DNA of 64,000 nucleotides from Hydrangea macrophylla. Its lineage: Eukaryota > Streptophyta > Magnoliopsida > Cornales > Hydrangeaceae. The stretch lies in the NCBI GenBank assembly GCA_033977485.1, contig CM066997.1:76788634-76852633 (forward strand), written 5' to 3'. Positions 53,941 to 64,000 of this stretch are shown here, piece by piece. Numbering within the stretch: position 1 is the first letter of the stretch; each line of letters begins with the position of its first letter. The position numbers were made by a program, and so were the translations under genes. The notes below the pieces were generated by a model. The model did no database searches, was not told the origin of the DNA, and worked only from the letters and a program-made list of their open reading frames with translations.

Positions 53941-56108
53941 TGTCACGACCCATCCCACTACGCGTGGAAATAGGACACGTGGCACACCACCAAGGCTCAT
54001 ATACACATCATATAACTATACGCAGCGGAAAGAACTTTAAAACAACCCTGAGTAATTTAAAACTTTAGGAAACATTACCCTCTGAGTTGAAAAATCCAAT
54101 AGAATCAGAGTTATAAAAAGTTTTGGCCAATTGAATCCAATCAAAAGAAACAGTTTTGAAAACAGAGGTCCAGTCGACTGATCGAGGATCCGGTCGACTG
54201 GTGATCTCAAACAGAAAGATTTCAAATTATAACAGCCCATCTAGTCGATTGTGTCGGGGACCCAGTCGACTGGTGCCTAAAATTATCAGTCGAATGAAAA
54301 TGTTCAGTCGACTGGTACCCTAATCCAGTAGAATGTCATGGCCTGGGCTCCATCCAGTCGACTATTTTCTCAACCCAGTCGACTGAATCTCAGACGAAAC
54401 AAAGCAGTAACCAATTCAACATAGTGATCCAGTCGACTGATTTCTATCAGCAAAACCCAAAACCCCAACTTTCCCACTCAAGGTTCGCCCAACTCCAAAT
54501 CAACATTTAACCACTCTATTCCACCATTCAAAAACATAAATACAAGAGCGTTTACTAGGGATTACAAGTACTAAATCTAAGTTCAGATTATATTACAATA
54601 TGCTACGAATTCTAATCCATGGTCTTATTACAACATATTACAATTTCCCAATTCTTACACAAGTTTTAGGATTTAAAACAAAAACATATTCAAATGTGAT
54701 TCCCCGGCGTTCCTCAACGGCCTCACTCCTCACGCTTCTTCTTGTCTTTCTTCTTACCTACAATGGAGTACATCTCCACTGCTTAGCTATATGCTGAGTG
54801 CACAATTCCAAATGTATGATATATGACAATATTCATGGTTTAAGCATCTAAAACACATAGAAATAGTCTCTAGGGTGAGTGGTACGCATTCATCCGGTCG
54901 ATGCCGTAGGAGGCCCACCTCTCCCACGCATCTCGTACACTGGTTGGGCCTTCCTCCATACCAGGTACCGTGTTCTGGCTGGGCCCACCTCTAATCCAGA
55001 CACCACCAAAATCACAATTTATCATCTCAATCAAATCCTCAAGGTTCGAGGAGCTTACTCCGGATGAATTTGCACCAAACTCCCCTTTGACCCAAGTAGA
55101 CACATAACATGCTCACGTAAACGGTTTCATACATGTTTTTTTAATAATTTCGCGTGCATAATTAACGGGCCTAATCAACACATGAATTTCGCCCGGATCC
55201 AAAATCTCAAAATCGACATTCAAAACATGAAAATTTCATAAAATCATAGATCTAGAATTCATACCTCGTGCGATCTCTCCGAAACTTTGAAGGATCGACT
55301 AGGACCCCGAATAAACGTCGGATTCCAAATTATATGCGATTCCTACGAGTTTTACCTGATTTTCCCCAATTTCTAGAAATTAGATTTTTTGGAAAAGTTT
55401 GCCAAACGTGGCCTAATTACTATCAAAATATAGGTCTTACCTCCACGAGTTCAAATATGAAATCTGGAGAAAATCTGACGGACGAACGGTCGTCGATCGG
55501 CGTCGCAAAGCCTGTGGCCACCAAATCTCCCTTTTCTCTCCTCTCTCTAGATATTTTGTGAGGTTTGTGAGAAATGAAATCTCACCCCCCACCTATTTAT
55601 AGAAAAACTCTCTGGGAATTATGCTTACCACCCCGCGAGTTCCTCAAACTTCTAATTAGCTCTCGAAACTTTGCGCACGTCCATTTTATGCCTTTACGAG
55701 TGAAAATTATAATTTCCAAAAGTTTTCAACTAGGTTTCGTTTGGGTCCAAAAATAACGTCCGAAAACTATATTCTGTGGAATCTCTACCCAACCCACCTT
55801 TTTAATTAACGTATCACTCACGTTCTCACCACAGTTCTCAACATGATATACTAAAGTATCCAATACCAGAATCATACTACACAGGCATTACTATTCACAG
55901 GAATACCAGATAAAGTCGAATAACATTTAAATCATATAAATGCCATTTACTTATGCCCATGCAATATGAACTGCCATGTTCCCGTGTCCTCACTGACACC
56001 TTACCGTTGATTCACAGTCAACCTCATCACCATTATCAATAACATTGATAAACTCCTAAATTATAAATATGCATGATAAAATTATGAATTCCTGGGATGG
56101 GTGTGACA
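53941..56108 (-). mobile_element. Tekay/Del-like solo LTR inside the Tat integrase, 2168 bp
   Basis: On the minus strand it starts TGTCACACCCATCCCAGG at 56108 and ends GGATGGGTCGTGACA at 53941. The 5-bp duplication ATATT lies at 53936-53940 and 56109-56113. No internal region is present. It carries the CAGTCGACTG palindrome array near its 3' end. No gene in it is supported. Confidence 0.93.
54171..54439. repeat. Palindrome array CAGTCGACTG in the Tekay-like solo LTR
   Basis: Five exact copies of the 10-bp palindrome CAGTCGACTG (54171, 54263, 54305, 54376, 54430) and at least three variants (54191, about 54241, 54354) lie within 270 bp. The array is 230-500 bp from the LTR 3' end in its own orientation. 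Spacing is irregular. Confidence 0.92.
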
Positions 56109-57245
56109 ATATTACCTCGTCGATGGCATCCTCTACAAAAGTGGGTTCTCTATCCCATATCTCTGCTGTGTCCACTCCACACAGGTCCAAGTGATACTAC
56201 ATGAAATCCATGAAGGTGTTTGCAGTAACCACGTAGGAGGTCGGGCGCTCTCCCGAAAAGCCCAGCTGCAGGGCTACTAATGGCCGACAATGGCTCGGGA
56301 CTCCTAGGAGTATGTCAGACGATGCAACAAGTGCCAAAGATACTCCCCCATGATCAACCGCACGGGAGAACTCCAAACACCCCTCCTCAGTCCATAGCTG
56401 TTCGTTCAGTGGGGCATCGACATCGTCGGTCCCCTTCCGATGGGAAAAGGGCAAGTTAAGTTTGCTGTTATCACCATGGACTACTTCACCAAGTGGGCAG
56501 AGGCCGAGCCCTTAGCAATTATCGCCAAGAAAAAGATGGAAAGCTTCATCGAGAAAAACATCCTCTATAGGTTCGGCATTCTCGGGATTTGGTCAGCAAT
56601 AACGGCAGACAGTTTGACACTCCGGTATTTAGGCAGTTTTGTTCGAGCTACGAGATATCCAATCACTATTCTTCACCCAAGCAACCTTAAGCCAATGGTC
56701 AAGTCAAGGTGATAAACCGGACTATTCTGCATTCAATCAAGTCCAAACTAAAAAATGCCAAAGGGCTTTGGGCAGAGGAATTGCCGACCCTTCTGTGGGC
56801 CTACCATACCTCTCCCCGGGTAGCAACAGGCGAGACACCATTCTTACTAACCTATGGCTTTAAGGCAGTGGTCCCTACCGAGCTCAGGTTACCTACATAC
56901 TAAGTGGCAAATTTTAGTAAGCAGAGCAATGAAGACGCCCTCCGAGCATAACTCGACTTGGTAGAAGAAAAAAGAGACCGGGCATATCTAAAAGTGGCAG
57001 CTTACAAGCAGAGAGTTTCCCCGATACTTCAATAGCAAAGTTAAGCACATGAGTTTCCAGGTCTGGGATCTTGTTCTAAAGGCGGTAAACCAGTCTACCA
57101 AGATCCCGAGCCATGGAAAGTTGGGGCCAAACTAGGAAGGACCAAACCAAGTCACGCGGTTCAACCGTCCGGTGACCTATTGGTTACAAATGCTAGATGG
57201 GCATAATCTTCCTCACCTTTGGCATATTCAACATCTCTGAAAGTA

Positions 57246-58020
57246 TTTTCAGTAATGCTCAGCTGCGAGCGGGTTAACACTGGTTAGGAAATTTTGTAGC
57301 TCTACTTGAGCAGTTACTATAAATTCTCGAAGGAAATAAAGGTTTTCTGTTTTAACTACAAGCAATGATACCTACCAGTGTTCCACGAAAAGCCCTCGGG
57401 ATCATACCCGGGCACAAAAGTCATCAGGATCACACCCGAGGCACAAAAGACCTCGGGTTGAACCCCGAGGCACCGGCTTCGCTTATGCCCAACCAACGAC
57501 GGGGGCAAATCCCCCTAGGTGGCTGAAGATAGCAAGCCTCAAAAGACCCTGCAACCACCCACGATCCAGGTCGGTTTCCTACTATCACTCCCACCATACA
57601 CCGGCCTTAGCAAAGGCTTAGGGGGCACGGGACCAGGCTTAATAGGAAATCACACCGGGCACTAACAGGAGTTGGAATCCTAAATTACCTAACATTCCTA
57701 AGTACCTACAGTACCCAGATAAACCGCTCGGGTAGCAAACAGGTCACAAGCCTACACTGCACCCCAGCGGGACCTACTTAACAGGTCCTTAAAAGACTAA
57801 GTATTCTCTGCCAGTTATAGTCTTAAACCTTTAGCTAAGGTAGGGATTTAGATCGGCTAACAACCGGTCGGGTATTGGCAATCACAAACAAGCATACACG
57901 TACAAGTGCAAAATACAAACAATTGATGCAAAAAGTGGCCTCAAAGGACCTTTTCATTAATTAAAAACAAAAACCAAGTGTTCTAGTGTAGGCCGAACCC
58001 TATACTAGACATAGACAATG
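57246..58020. other. Non-coding Tat region between integrase and antisense ORF
   Basis: No ORF is supported. The stretch 57391-57475 holds three GC-rich units like CCTCGGGATCATACCCGGGC, each a short inverted repeat. It may hold the ends of the sense and antisense transcripts. Confidence 0.5.
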
Positions 58021-58051
58021 TCCACATCATCACCTGTGACATCCACACCGG

Positions 58052-60134
58052 CTAGGACATCGTCGTCGTCAGCAGCAGCAACGGCCCCCTCATCATCCTG
58101 AGCCAGCTCCTTCTAGAAGTTGGAGTTAGCCCAGGAGTACCCAGAGAGGTCCCAGTCCGGGTGGTCCGAGGAGACCTGAGCGGCCAAGTTGGCATAGCCC
58201 TTGAGGAAGCCCCCCTTGAATTCTTCCTTGGCTTCCTGGCCTCGGCATCCCGAGCGGCGGTGACCTCGACTAGGGTCGCTGTCAGACCCTCAGCTTCTTT
58301 CTCGGCGGCCACCCTTCCGACCTCTGCATCCATAACCTTAGATTCCGAGGCCATTCGAGTAGCCCACTCGGTGGAAATGGTGTCCTGGGCCTCCTCCAGC
58401 TTAAGGGCCAAAGCCCTGGACTTTTCCTCTGCCACGGAAAGGGCAAACCCTGCAGACTCCCGAGCAGCCTTCTCCTCTACCAAGGTGGCCTCAGTAGCAG
58501 CCAGTTTCTCAGCCATCTCGGGCAAGGTAGCCTCGGCCCCTACCGCCAAATAGCTGACCTGAAGGAAAAGTTCTGAAGTATAAGTTCCCGGGAAGAGAAG
58601 ATAAAAACACGAAATGTGTAAAGGGCAACTTACCATGTGGCTGACGCTGTACAGCCAGCCGACCAAGGCCTCGGGGCCTAGTAGAGAGCATTTGTCGACC
58701 TGACTCTGCAGCAACCCGGGCCGGACTCTCCCTCTAACAGCGTCCGCCGTCTCTACCTCTGGCATTGCAAACGGCTCCGCGTAAGGTCCCGTGAGCATTG
58801 GTTCATTCAAGGTCGGGAACGACACCCGTGTCGGTGTGGCGGTGGGGGGCAGCTTTGGTGCTATAGCAACGGTGACCCTGAGATTTGAGGTTTCGACCGT
58901 TTCCTTATTGGCCCGGATGGCGATCCCCCAGGAGATCCTCTTCAACTTCTAACCCTCGACAGGGTCCTGCTTCTTCTTCTTCATCCCTGCCCGGACCAAC
59001 AGGGCCGCCTCCTTCTCCTTCAATGCCGCTGTATTTTTTGGGGCCATCTCTGTCAAACAATCAAGGACGAGTCAGTTATGCATGGAATTGAATAAATAGC
59101 AAAGCAATCCTAGGTTGAGACCGAGTTACGTACCAGGAATGATCGGGAAGAATTTGGGAGCCTCGAGGCAATGCTTGGGCTTGTAGGACGTCTTCTAACC
59201 CCCCTCCCTCGCCCGGGTCAGCAATTTACTGATTTTTGTGGGGTCCTAAATCAAGGACAAAATCCTTGCCTGGCATTTGTCGGGAATGTCGGGTAGATTG
59301 ACCGATCCCTCTGCATGAAGAAAGTAGTCAGTTTGGTAATAACAGCAAAGTATAAGTAAAACACGAGAAAGGACGGAGGCTTACTCCTCAACTCCCCTGC
59401 CCAGGAGGTCCTCAATTGAATGCCCGATTCCTCCTCACAGAACCCAAGGGTAGATACTTAGAAGAATTTCTTCTTCCATGCTTGTTGTTGCTCAGGCAGT
59501 TAATTATTATTTTCCTACCCTGCCGAGCGGATAGCGATAAGAAACCGGCCTTCCCGTGCACTTTGAATGGCCGGTGGGCCCAAAAGAACTCCTGTAGGGT
59601 GAGCTCGTAACCTAGAGCCTGGGGCCACATGGAGATAGCCCCCATCAAGAATCTCCACCCGTTTGGGGCGAGCTACCCGGGCAAGATCCCGAGGTATATA
59701 AGCACATCCCAGGCAGTGTGATGTAGAGGAAGACGGAGGCCCGCTATAAGGGCATCCTCGTACAGGGTGACGATGCTCGACTAGTGAAGGTGAGCCCCGT
59801 CGCTATGCACACCTAAGGAGAAGTGGTCGGGAACGTCATATTTTTCCCTGATCCAGGCTAGGTTAGTAGAGCGTAAGGTGCTAACAATCCGCTCGTAAGA
59901 GAAAACCATGCCCGGACTGTTCGGAACAGACTCCTCGGCATCTTGTCTCCCAGACACCGAGGTAATGGGCATAACATGAACCCCCTCATCATCAGGCACC
60001 CGGATAGGAATCCTGCCCTCGCTATGCTGGTCTGACGGGGATACCGAGGGTGGGTCTAGGCTGGTGTTAGGGGTCCCAGAGCGGGACTGATCATCTTTCA
60101 ACCAGGAAGACGAGTTGAACCCTGAGTGGCACAT
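58052..60134 (-). pseudogene. Antisense ORF of the Tat element (putative gypsy-type transposon domain), spliced, decaying
   Basis: Read on the minus strand, the first part (60134-59781) contains RSTNLAWIREKYDVPDHFSL. Then come segments like YEDALIAGLRLPLHHTAWD and ILPGQLAPNGWRFLMGA (about 59780-59630), which fit the domain called 'putative gypsy type transposon' in plants. An intron with good borders lies at about 59314-59384, and another (75 bp) at 58559-58633, joining LYSVSHM to VSYLAVGAEATLPEMAEKL. The C-terminal part is an Ala/Glu-rich coiled coil (EEKAARESAGFALSVAEEKS). In Tat elements such as Grande an extra gene stands in this antisense place; its role is unknown. Stops in the middle suggest decay here. 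Confidence 0.65.
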
Positions 60135-61012
60135 CCCTAAAGCACCAGAGGCTGGGAAAGGGAGTAACTAGCAACCTTAATACGGGTCAAGAACTCCTAG
60201 CCTGAGGTACAATGGGGGCAAAGTGACGCACCTAAAGGGGAAAGAGTAAAGGGTCCCCAATGTAAAGCGATACTCGGTCAACACTGCTACATAGTAACCC
60301 GATCGGTTCAACCGCTCTACAACTAAGGACGGGCTACTCGACCTGAGAACAGAAATGAACCTAAGGAAAAAGGAAGTCCCAGTCCCATGCAAAAACCTAC
60401 TGGATTTGATCCCTCCAGCCTCACTCAGAAGGGAAGAAAAAGAAAAAAGAGAAGGTGAAATGCAGCAAATGGAAGCTTAGAAAGGAAGGACTTACAAGAA
60501 TCAACGCAGAAAATGAGTCGGGAAACTTGGTTGGGAAAGTCTTGCTCTCAAAAACCGCTCGGTAGTCTCTACTTCTTGGCAGCAGGAACTAACGAAATGA
60601 GCAAGTGTTCTTTATATAGGAGACACGAATGACCCCGATCAGATTGGATCTAACGGTCAAGGAGCTTTCTCGCTAAAATCGACCGATAACTGTCATCTCG
60701 GGCATGTGAATCACCGCCTCAAAAGGTGAGCGCATTAAATGTGCGATGGGATGGTCCGGATACCACGCAATTGCTTGGTTACTTTCACGCCGACCTTGTT
60801 GGATCCTGACCAGGCCAGTGACCTATTGACATGTGGTAGTAGTCGGTCCCGGGCCCACATAGCCACTACTCGGTCCAGACCCCAGAAGACCAGCGCAACC
60901 GGTCACGTCCCGGGGGTCCCGGCCTCTTTCCCGAATGATTTTTTGGAAGCAGCCTTAATTTTCAAACCTCATAAGATAGAACATCCCATTAGTTTCAAAA
61001 ATGGGGGGCAGC
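60135..61012. other. Tat region between antisense ORF start and 3' LTR
   Basis: It should hold the promoter and leader of the antisense transcript, and ends in the polypurine tract ATGGGGGGCAGC at about 61001-61012. A TATATAA-like word occurs near 60613 (TTTATATAGG; reverse strand CCTATATAAA), in a suitable place for an antisense start. Confidence 0.45.
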
Positions 61013-61650
61013 TGATATGTATAAAAATATCTGGTCAAAGTCAAACCTTGCCACCTCAGCAAAGAGAAGTCAAGTCACCTTGAATCCAGGTCTACTGTTC
61101 AATCCTCTTGAGCCATTGTGTTAAACTGCCCAATTTGGTCAGAAGCCCAAGCGTTCATTCCAGATTGGCCCTACATGGGCACACCTCTAGAAGGCATGGT
61201 TGCTTGCCCAGCGGGTAACCAGACAATTACCTATCCCAGCTAGAAGACTAAATGGAAGGAGCAAATAGTTTCCTAAACCACTTAGGAAACTCTCCTAAAT
61301 TCGTGTAAATCATGTTGTAGTCAGATTAAGCTTCCTAATATGCAGACTTATCTTGTACGGGTGGTCTCTTGTACCTATGAAAGAGGCCACCCACCCCCAT
61401 TGATGGGGGTCACATCCTGAACCTAAAGGATAGCATAATATATTAATTCATACACATACACCCGGTCGGTTTTTCTGGTAGTGTCGCCTACTCTGTTGGC
61501 TCACCAGTCCTCGCTGGTGATCTGTTAGTGAAAGCGCACCGACGCACCCGTGGACGTAGGTCACCTCATTAACGGGGCCGAACCATATCCAAACTTCATT
61601 GTGTTCATCTCTTTCATATAATTACTCTCACCCAATTTTTGGCATCATCA
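61013..61650 (+). repeat. 3' LTR of the Tat element
   Basis: TGATATGTATAAAAATATC ... TTTTTGGCATCATCA, matching the 5' LTR along its whole length but lacking a stretch of about 20 bp near 61275 and with many C-to-T type changes. Its TATA site is changed to CTATGAAAGA. Confidence 0.93.
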
Positions 61651-61715
61651 TGTTATATATCTATCTATAGTAATAGAGTAATATTTGGGGCACTAACAAA
61701 ATCCACTAATACTTG

Positions 61716-62241
61716 CACTCTGTTTGGTTTGATTGTAGAATAGAAAAGAAAATAATAGAATTGGAATTCTAGTTTTGTGTTTGGTTTGAAATGGAATTGA
61801 TTTCAATTCTTTTCAATTCTATTTGATTGTTTTGTGGTGGAAATGAATTGAATCAATGTATTTTCCCAAATTGCCCTTGTTATGTTCATATGCATTCACA
61901 CATCACATTAGTTCTGATAAAAAAACAACATTACTCTCTATTTTTCCCAAATTGCCCCTGTTATGTTCATATGCATTCTCACAACACATTAGTTCTGATA
62001 AAAAAAAACAACATTACTCTCTGTTTTGTTACTGAGAAATTGAAATGAACAAGAAATTCAAAGTTATACTCTTTCTGATTGATAGAAATCTATGGTTCCT
62101 AGGAAGAAATCTATATATATACATATGAATCTATGTATACATATATATATGTTTGACTGTGTATGTACATATATATGTTTTTGAACATCACAGTATCAAT
62201 ATCATCCAGATGCTCTACAATATATGTATATATATAGATAT

Positions 62242-62308
<67 letters not shown>

Positions 62309-62695
62309 GAGGATAGAGAGCATGGTACCTGTCTTGCGCGCAGATGAGGAGACGAAGCTGCTGAGGAGACGAAGCTGATGAATGCGCTGCAGAGGAGGAG
62401 ATCACGAAGCTGCTGAATGGTGTATTGTAAAAGGGTTAACCTAGACCAAGGGTATTGTGGGTATTTAGTATAAAAAGCACGGATATTTTAGGAAAGTAAA
62501 ATGTGTGTAAGGAATCCCAAATCAGTTCTTGAAGAATCCGACCAATTTGGCTAGGATTTGTAAAGCCCCAAAGCAAGAATTGGGTAGATTTCAAAATAAA
62601 CTCATTTCTTGTTTTGTGTCAAACCAAATATAGGAATTCTACAAACAATAATTGCAAATGAATTCTTTTCTTATTTATGGCATACCAAACAGAGT
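61716..62695. mobile_element. MITE-like element with CACTCTGTTTGGT ends
   Basis: The 13-bp ends CACTCTGTTTGGT and ACCAAACAGAGTG are exact inverted repeats 980 bp apart, with weaker pairing inward (AGAAAAGAA / TTCTTTTCT). Inside are a 70-bp direct repeat (TTTTCCCAAATTGCCC at 61860 and 61942) and a (GA)n microsatellite at 62246-62305. There is no coding sequence. No target duplication was found. Confidence 0.6.
62246..62305. repeat. GA microsatellite
   Basis: About 60 bp of pure GA. The Leu/Ser-rich ORFs on the opposite strand come from it. Confidence 0.93.
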
Positions 62696-62948
62696 GTTAC
62701 CAACCACTCTATCTCTCTCCTAGTAAGTACACTAGAAGAGAGATAGAGTGTGTTAGTAAGTGTTAGTGAGATTTGTTTGTGCCCCTAGCATTGCCCATAT
62801 TAATATAGAAAGAGAGAAGGAATGGTAGCAAAGAAATTTTCCTAACACAAAAAATTACATTAAAATCTATACAATTTACTAATCAAATTTTTTCTTAACC
62901 ACCCACCCTTGTATCGCAAAGTGAGTGGCTCTAGTGTATATATATAGA

Positions 62949-63133
62949 GTTAGGCTCTCGTACGTATTGGGTAAGCGCATTGGGTGAATGCACTTGTCTT
63001 TTTAGCCTAACAAATCCGCGGAGTGCTCCATTGACCACACCCCATCCCGCCGCCCCGCTAACCCACGGATTTTTTAGGCTTAAAAGCCCAGTGTGTTCAC
63101 CTTGCGCTTACCCAGTGCGCACTAGAGCCTAAC
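62949..63133. mobile_element. Fold-back MITE with GTTAGGCTCT ends
   Basis: The left arm GTTAGGCTCT ... ATTGGGTAAGCGCA pairs with the right arm TGCGCTTACCCAGTGCG ... AGAGCCTAAC. Inner parts (TTTTAGCCTAACA, TTTTAGGCTTAAAAGCC) also pair. It is flanked by TATATATA on both sides. Non-coding. Confidence 0.75.
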
Positions 63134-63156
63134 TATATATATATTAAATGTCCTAA

Positions 63157-63334
63157 CTAGTACAATCGGTTTGGTTATGGTCTAAATACCGACCAAATCG
63201 AAATCGAATCAAAAATAAAAAATTTACTTATTCAAAAACCAAAACCGACCGATACTTATAGAAAGCCGAACCGAATCGAATCAGTCGGTTCGGTTGGTCG
63301 ATTTGGTTTTTTCGATTTTCCTTACACCCCTAGG
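63157..63334. mobile_element. Old hAT-like MITE with CGGTTTGGTT words
   Basis: The left CTAGTACAATCGGTTTGG and the right reverse complement CTAGGGGTGTAAGGAAAATCG are loosely alike, and the inside is rich in AACCGA/TCGGTT. This is the make-up of a common plant MITE type. The borders are uncertain. Confidence 0.4.
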
Positions 63335-63351
63335 TAGAGCGGCTAGAGAGA

Positions 63352-63382
<31 letters not shown>

Positions 63383-63416
63383 GGATTTAGGGTTTGATTT
63401 TTCAGTAATGATTGGG

Positions 63417-63530
63417 TGATCGAATTTGTGCACCGAAAAATCGTGGCCATTCATTTCAGTGGCCCCCACGCCAAATGTATGGGGCCCACCGAAATGAATG
63501 GCCACGATTTTTTGGTGCACAAATTCGGTG
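63417..63530. repeat. Near-perfect inverted repeat, arms of about 50 bp
   Basis: The left arm (GAATTTGTGCACCGAAAAAT, then CGTGGCCATTCATTTC) pairs with the right arm (GAAATGAATGGCCACG, then ATTTTTTGGTGCACAAATTC). Only a few mismatches occur and the loop is about 15 bp. A transcript would form one long hairpin. It follows a GA microsatellite (63343-63381). Confidence 0.85.
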
Positions 63531-63671
63531 ACTCTAGCATTAGTGTTGTTTTTTAGGAAGTGAATTATGTGGGGGTAGAGTATTTATATTGTTTTCATTT
63601 AATTTTAAATATGTATGGAGTAAAAGAGTATAGTATCTAATATTTGCTTCTTCTTTTTAGGTAAGATAATA

Positions 63672-63916
63672 CTTCATTCGTCCCATTTTACGTGTCCCTC
63701 TTTCTATTTTTGGTTGTCCCAAAACTATTGTCCACTTTGAAATTAATTCTCAAAACTACCCCTAATGAGTTAACACAGCAAACACTCTCTAAAGCAAAGC
63801 AAGGGCAATTTGAAAAAAAAAATCTCTTATTTAGACCCTTGTGAATAGCAATCATTATGTTCCATTGAAAAGTTGGAATCCACAAAAGGGACATATAAAA
63901 TGGGACGGAAGGAGCA
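63672..63916. mobile_element. Decayed Stowaway MITE
   Basis: The left end TTCATTCGTCCCATTTTACG and the right end ATAAAATGGGACGGAAGGAG are inverted repeats of the Stowaway type, with TA at 63670-63671 and 63917-63918. About 245 bp. Confidence 0.8.
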
Positions 63917-64000
63917 TATACTTTGAAAAGTATGGTATGACCTCTCTCTCTTCCCAATGAGGAGATTGAGGGTTTGAATTATTTTAGGGGGATTCCTTTA

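Larger units (their letters stand above)
53791..57245 (+). pseudogene. Tat integrase, split by a solo LTR
   Basis: The N-terminal part ends at KYRAARY (about 53940). After the 2.17-kb insertion it resumes at 56109 (YLVDGILYKSGFSIPYL in one frame; HEIHEGVCSNHVGGRALSRK; CNKCQRYSPM). The core has QWGIDIVGPLPMGKGQVKFA, with the first catalytic Asp, and DYFTKWAEAEPL in the 56440 frame. Later pieces are GLWAEELPTLLWAYHTSPR and TGETPFLLTYGFKAVVPTE (56709-56903). Several stops and frame changes make it inactive. Confidence 0.85.
48849..61650 (+). mobile_element. Complete but dead Tat-lineage Ty3 retrotransposon, 12.8 kb
   Basis: LTRs of 659 and 638 bp at 48849-49507 and 61013-61650, flanked by the 5-bp duplication TGTTA (48844-48848 and 61651-61655). 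Internal order: primer site, gag, protease, RT, RNase H, a second archaeal-type RNase H, integrase, then an antisense ORF, then a polypurine tract ATGGGGGGCAGC. A second RNase H and an antisense extra gene are marks of the Tat clade (Retand, Grande, RIRE2). Many stops and frameshifts, plus a 2.17-kb solo LTR in the integrase at 53941-56108, show it is inactive. The two LTRs differ at many bases and small indels, so the insertion is not recent. Confidence 0.93.

Noticed and set aside
58161..58553. 130-codon plus-strand ORF in the Tat element
   Set aside because: It is the shadow of the coiled-coil part of the antisense gene, whose Ala/Glu codons leave the other strand open.

Overview
The window is nuclear DNA from a plant, most likely a dicot with a large, repeat-rich genome. 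The evidence is two spliced host genes with gt/ag introns, a NRPB5 (RNA polymerase subunit 5) gene with the plant form of the protein, and plant-only transposon lineages (Athila, Tekay/Del and Tat Ty3 elements, Stowaway MITEs, a plant hAT, and Copia-like LTRs). The species cannot be read from the sequence. There is no CRISPR array, operon or rRNA gene, and no tRNA gene was noticed.

Layout. Bases 1-13853 are most of one Athila-type Ty3 retrotransposon on the minus strand. Its 5' LTR is at the right, and its 3' LTR lies off the left edge. Bases 13854-21834 are the decayed 3' end and 3' LTR of a Tekay/Del-like element. That LTR carries a Copia-like solo LTR (TSD agctt), which carries another solo LTR (TSD cctct). 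Bases 22201-26812 hold an intact four-exon gene for a 274-residue, highly diverged PCNA-like sliding clamp, with an E2F-type site about 100 bp upstream of its ATG. Bases 27500-30989 hold a retroelement gag remnant and a broken copy of a Bin3/MePCE-type RNA methyltransferase gene. The broken copy lacks its SAM-binding segment and is interrupted by a MITE that itself contains a complete 1.34-kb TRIM-like retroelement.

Bases 33503-47463 are the intact minus-strand NRPB5 gene (206 residues, four exons). Its 9.7-kb first intron holds the 3' half of a Tekay element between two copies of a locus-specific duplication, several MITEs and a whole hAT transposon. Its third intron holds a nested MITE pair and a ZNF593/Bud20-like gene fragment. 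Bases 48849-61650 are a complete but dead Tat-lineage Ty3 element (TSD tgtta) with dual RNase H domains, an antisense spliced ORF, and a Tekay-like solo LTR (TSD atatt) inside its integrase. The remaining 2.3 kb are MITEs and hairpin repeats.

The most interesting items are the PCNA-like clamp with its E2F-like site, and arrays of short perfect palindromes. Each LTR family uses a different palindrome sequence: CAGTCGACTG, TTCGATCGATCGAA, TCCGGTTAACCGGA and CGCGCGAGCG-type.
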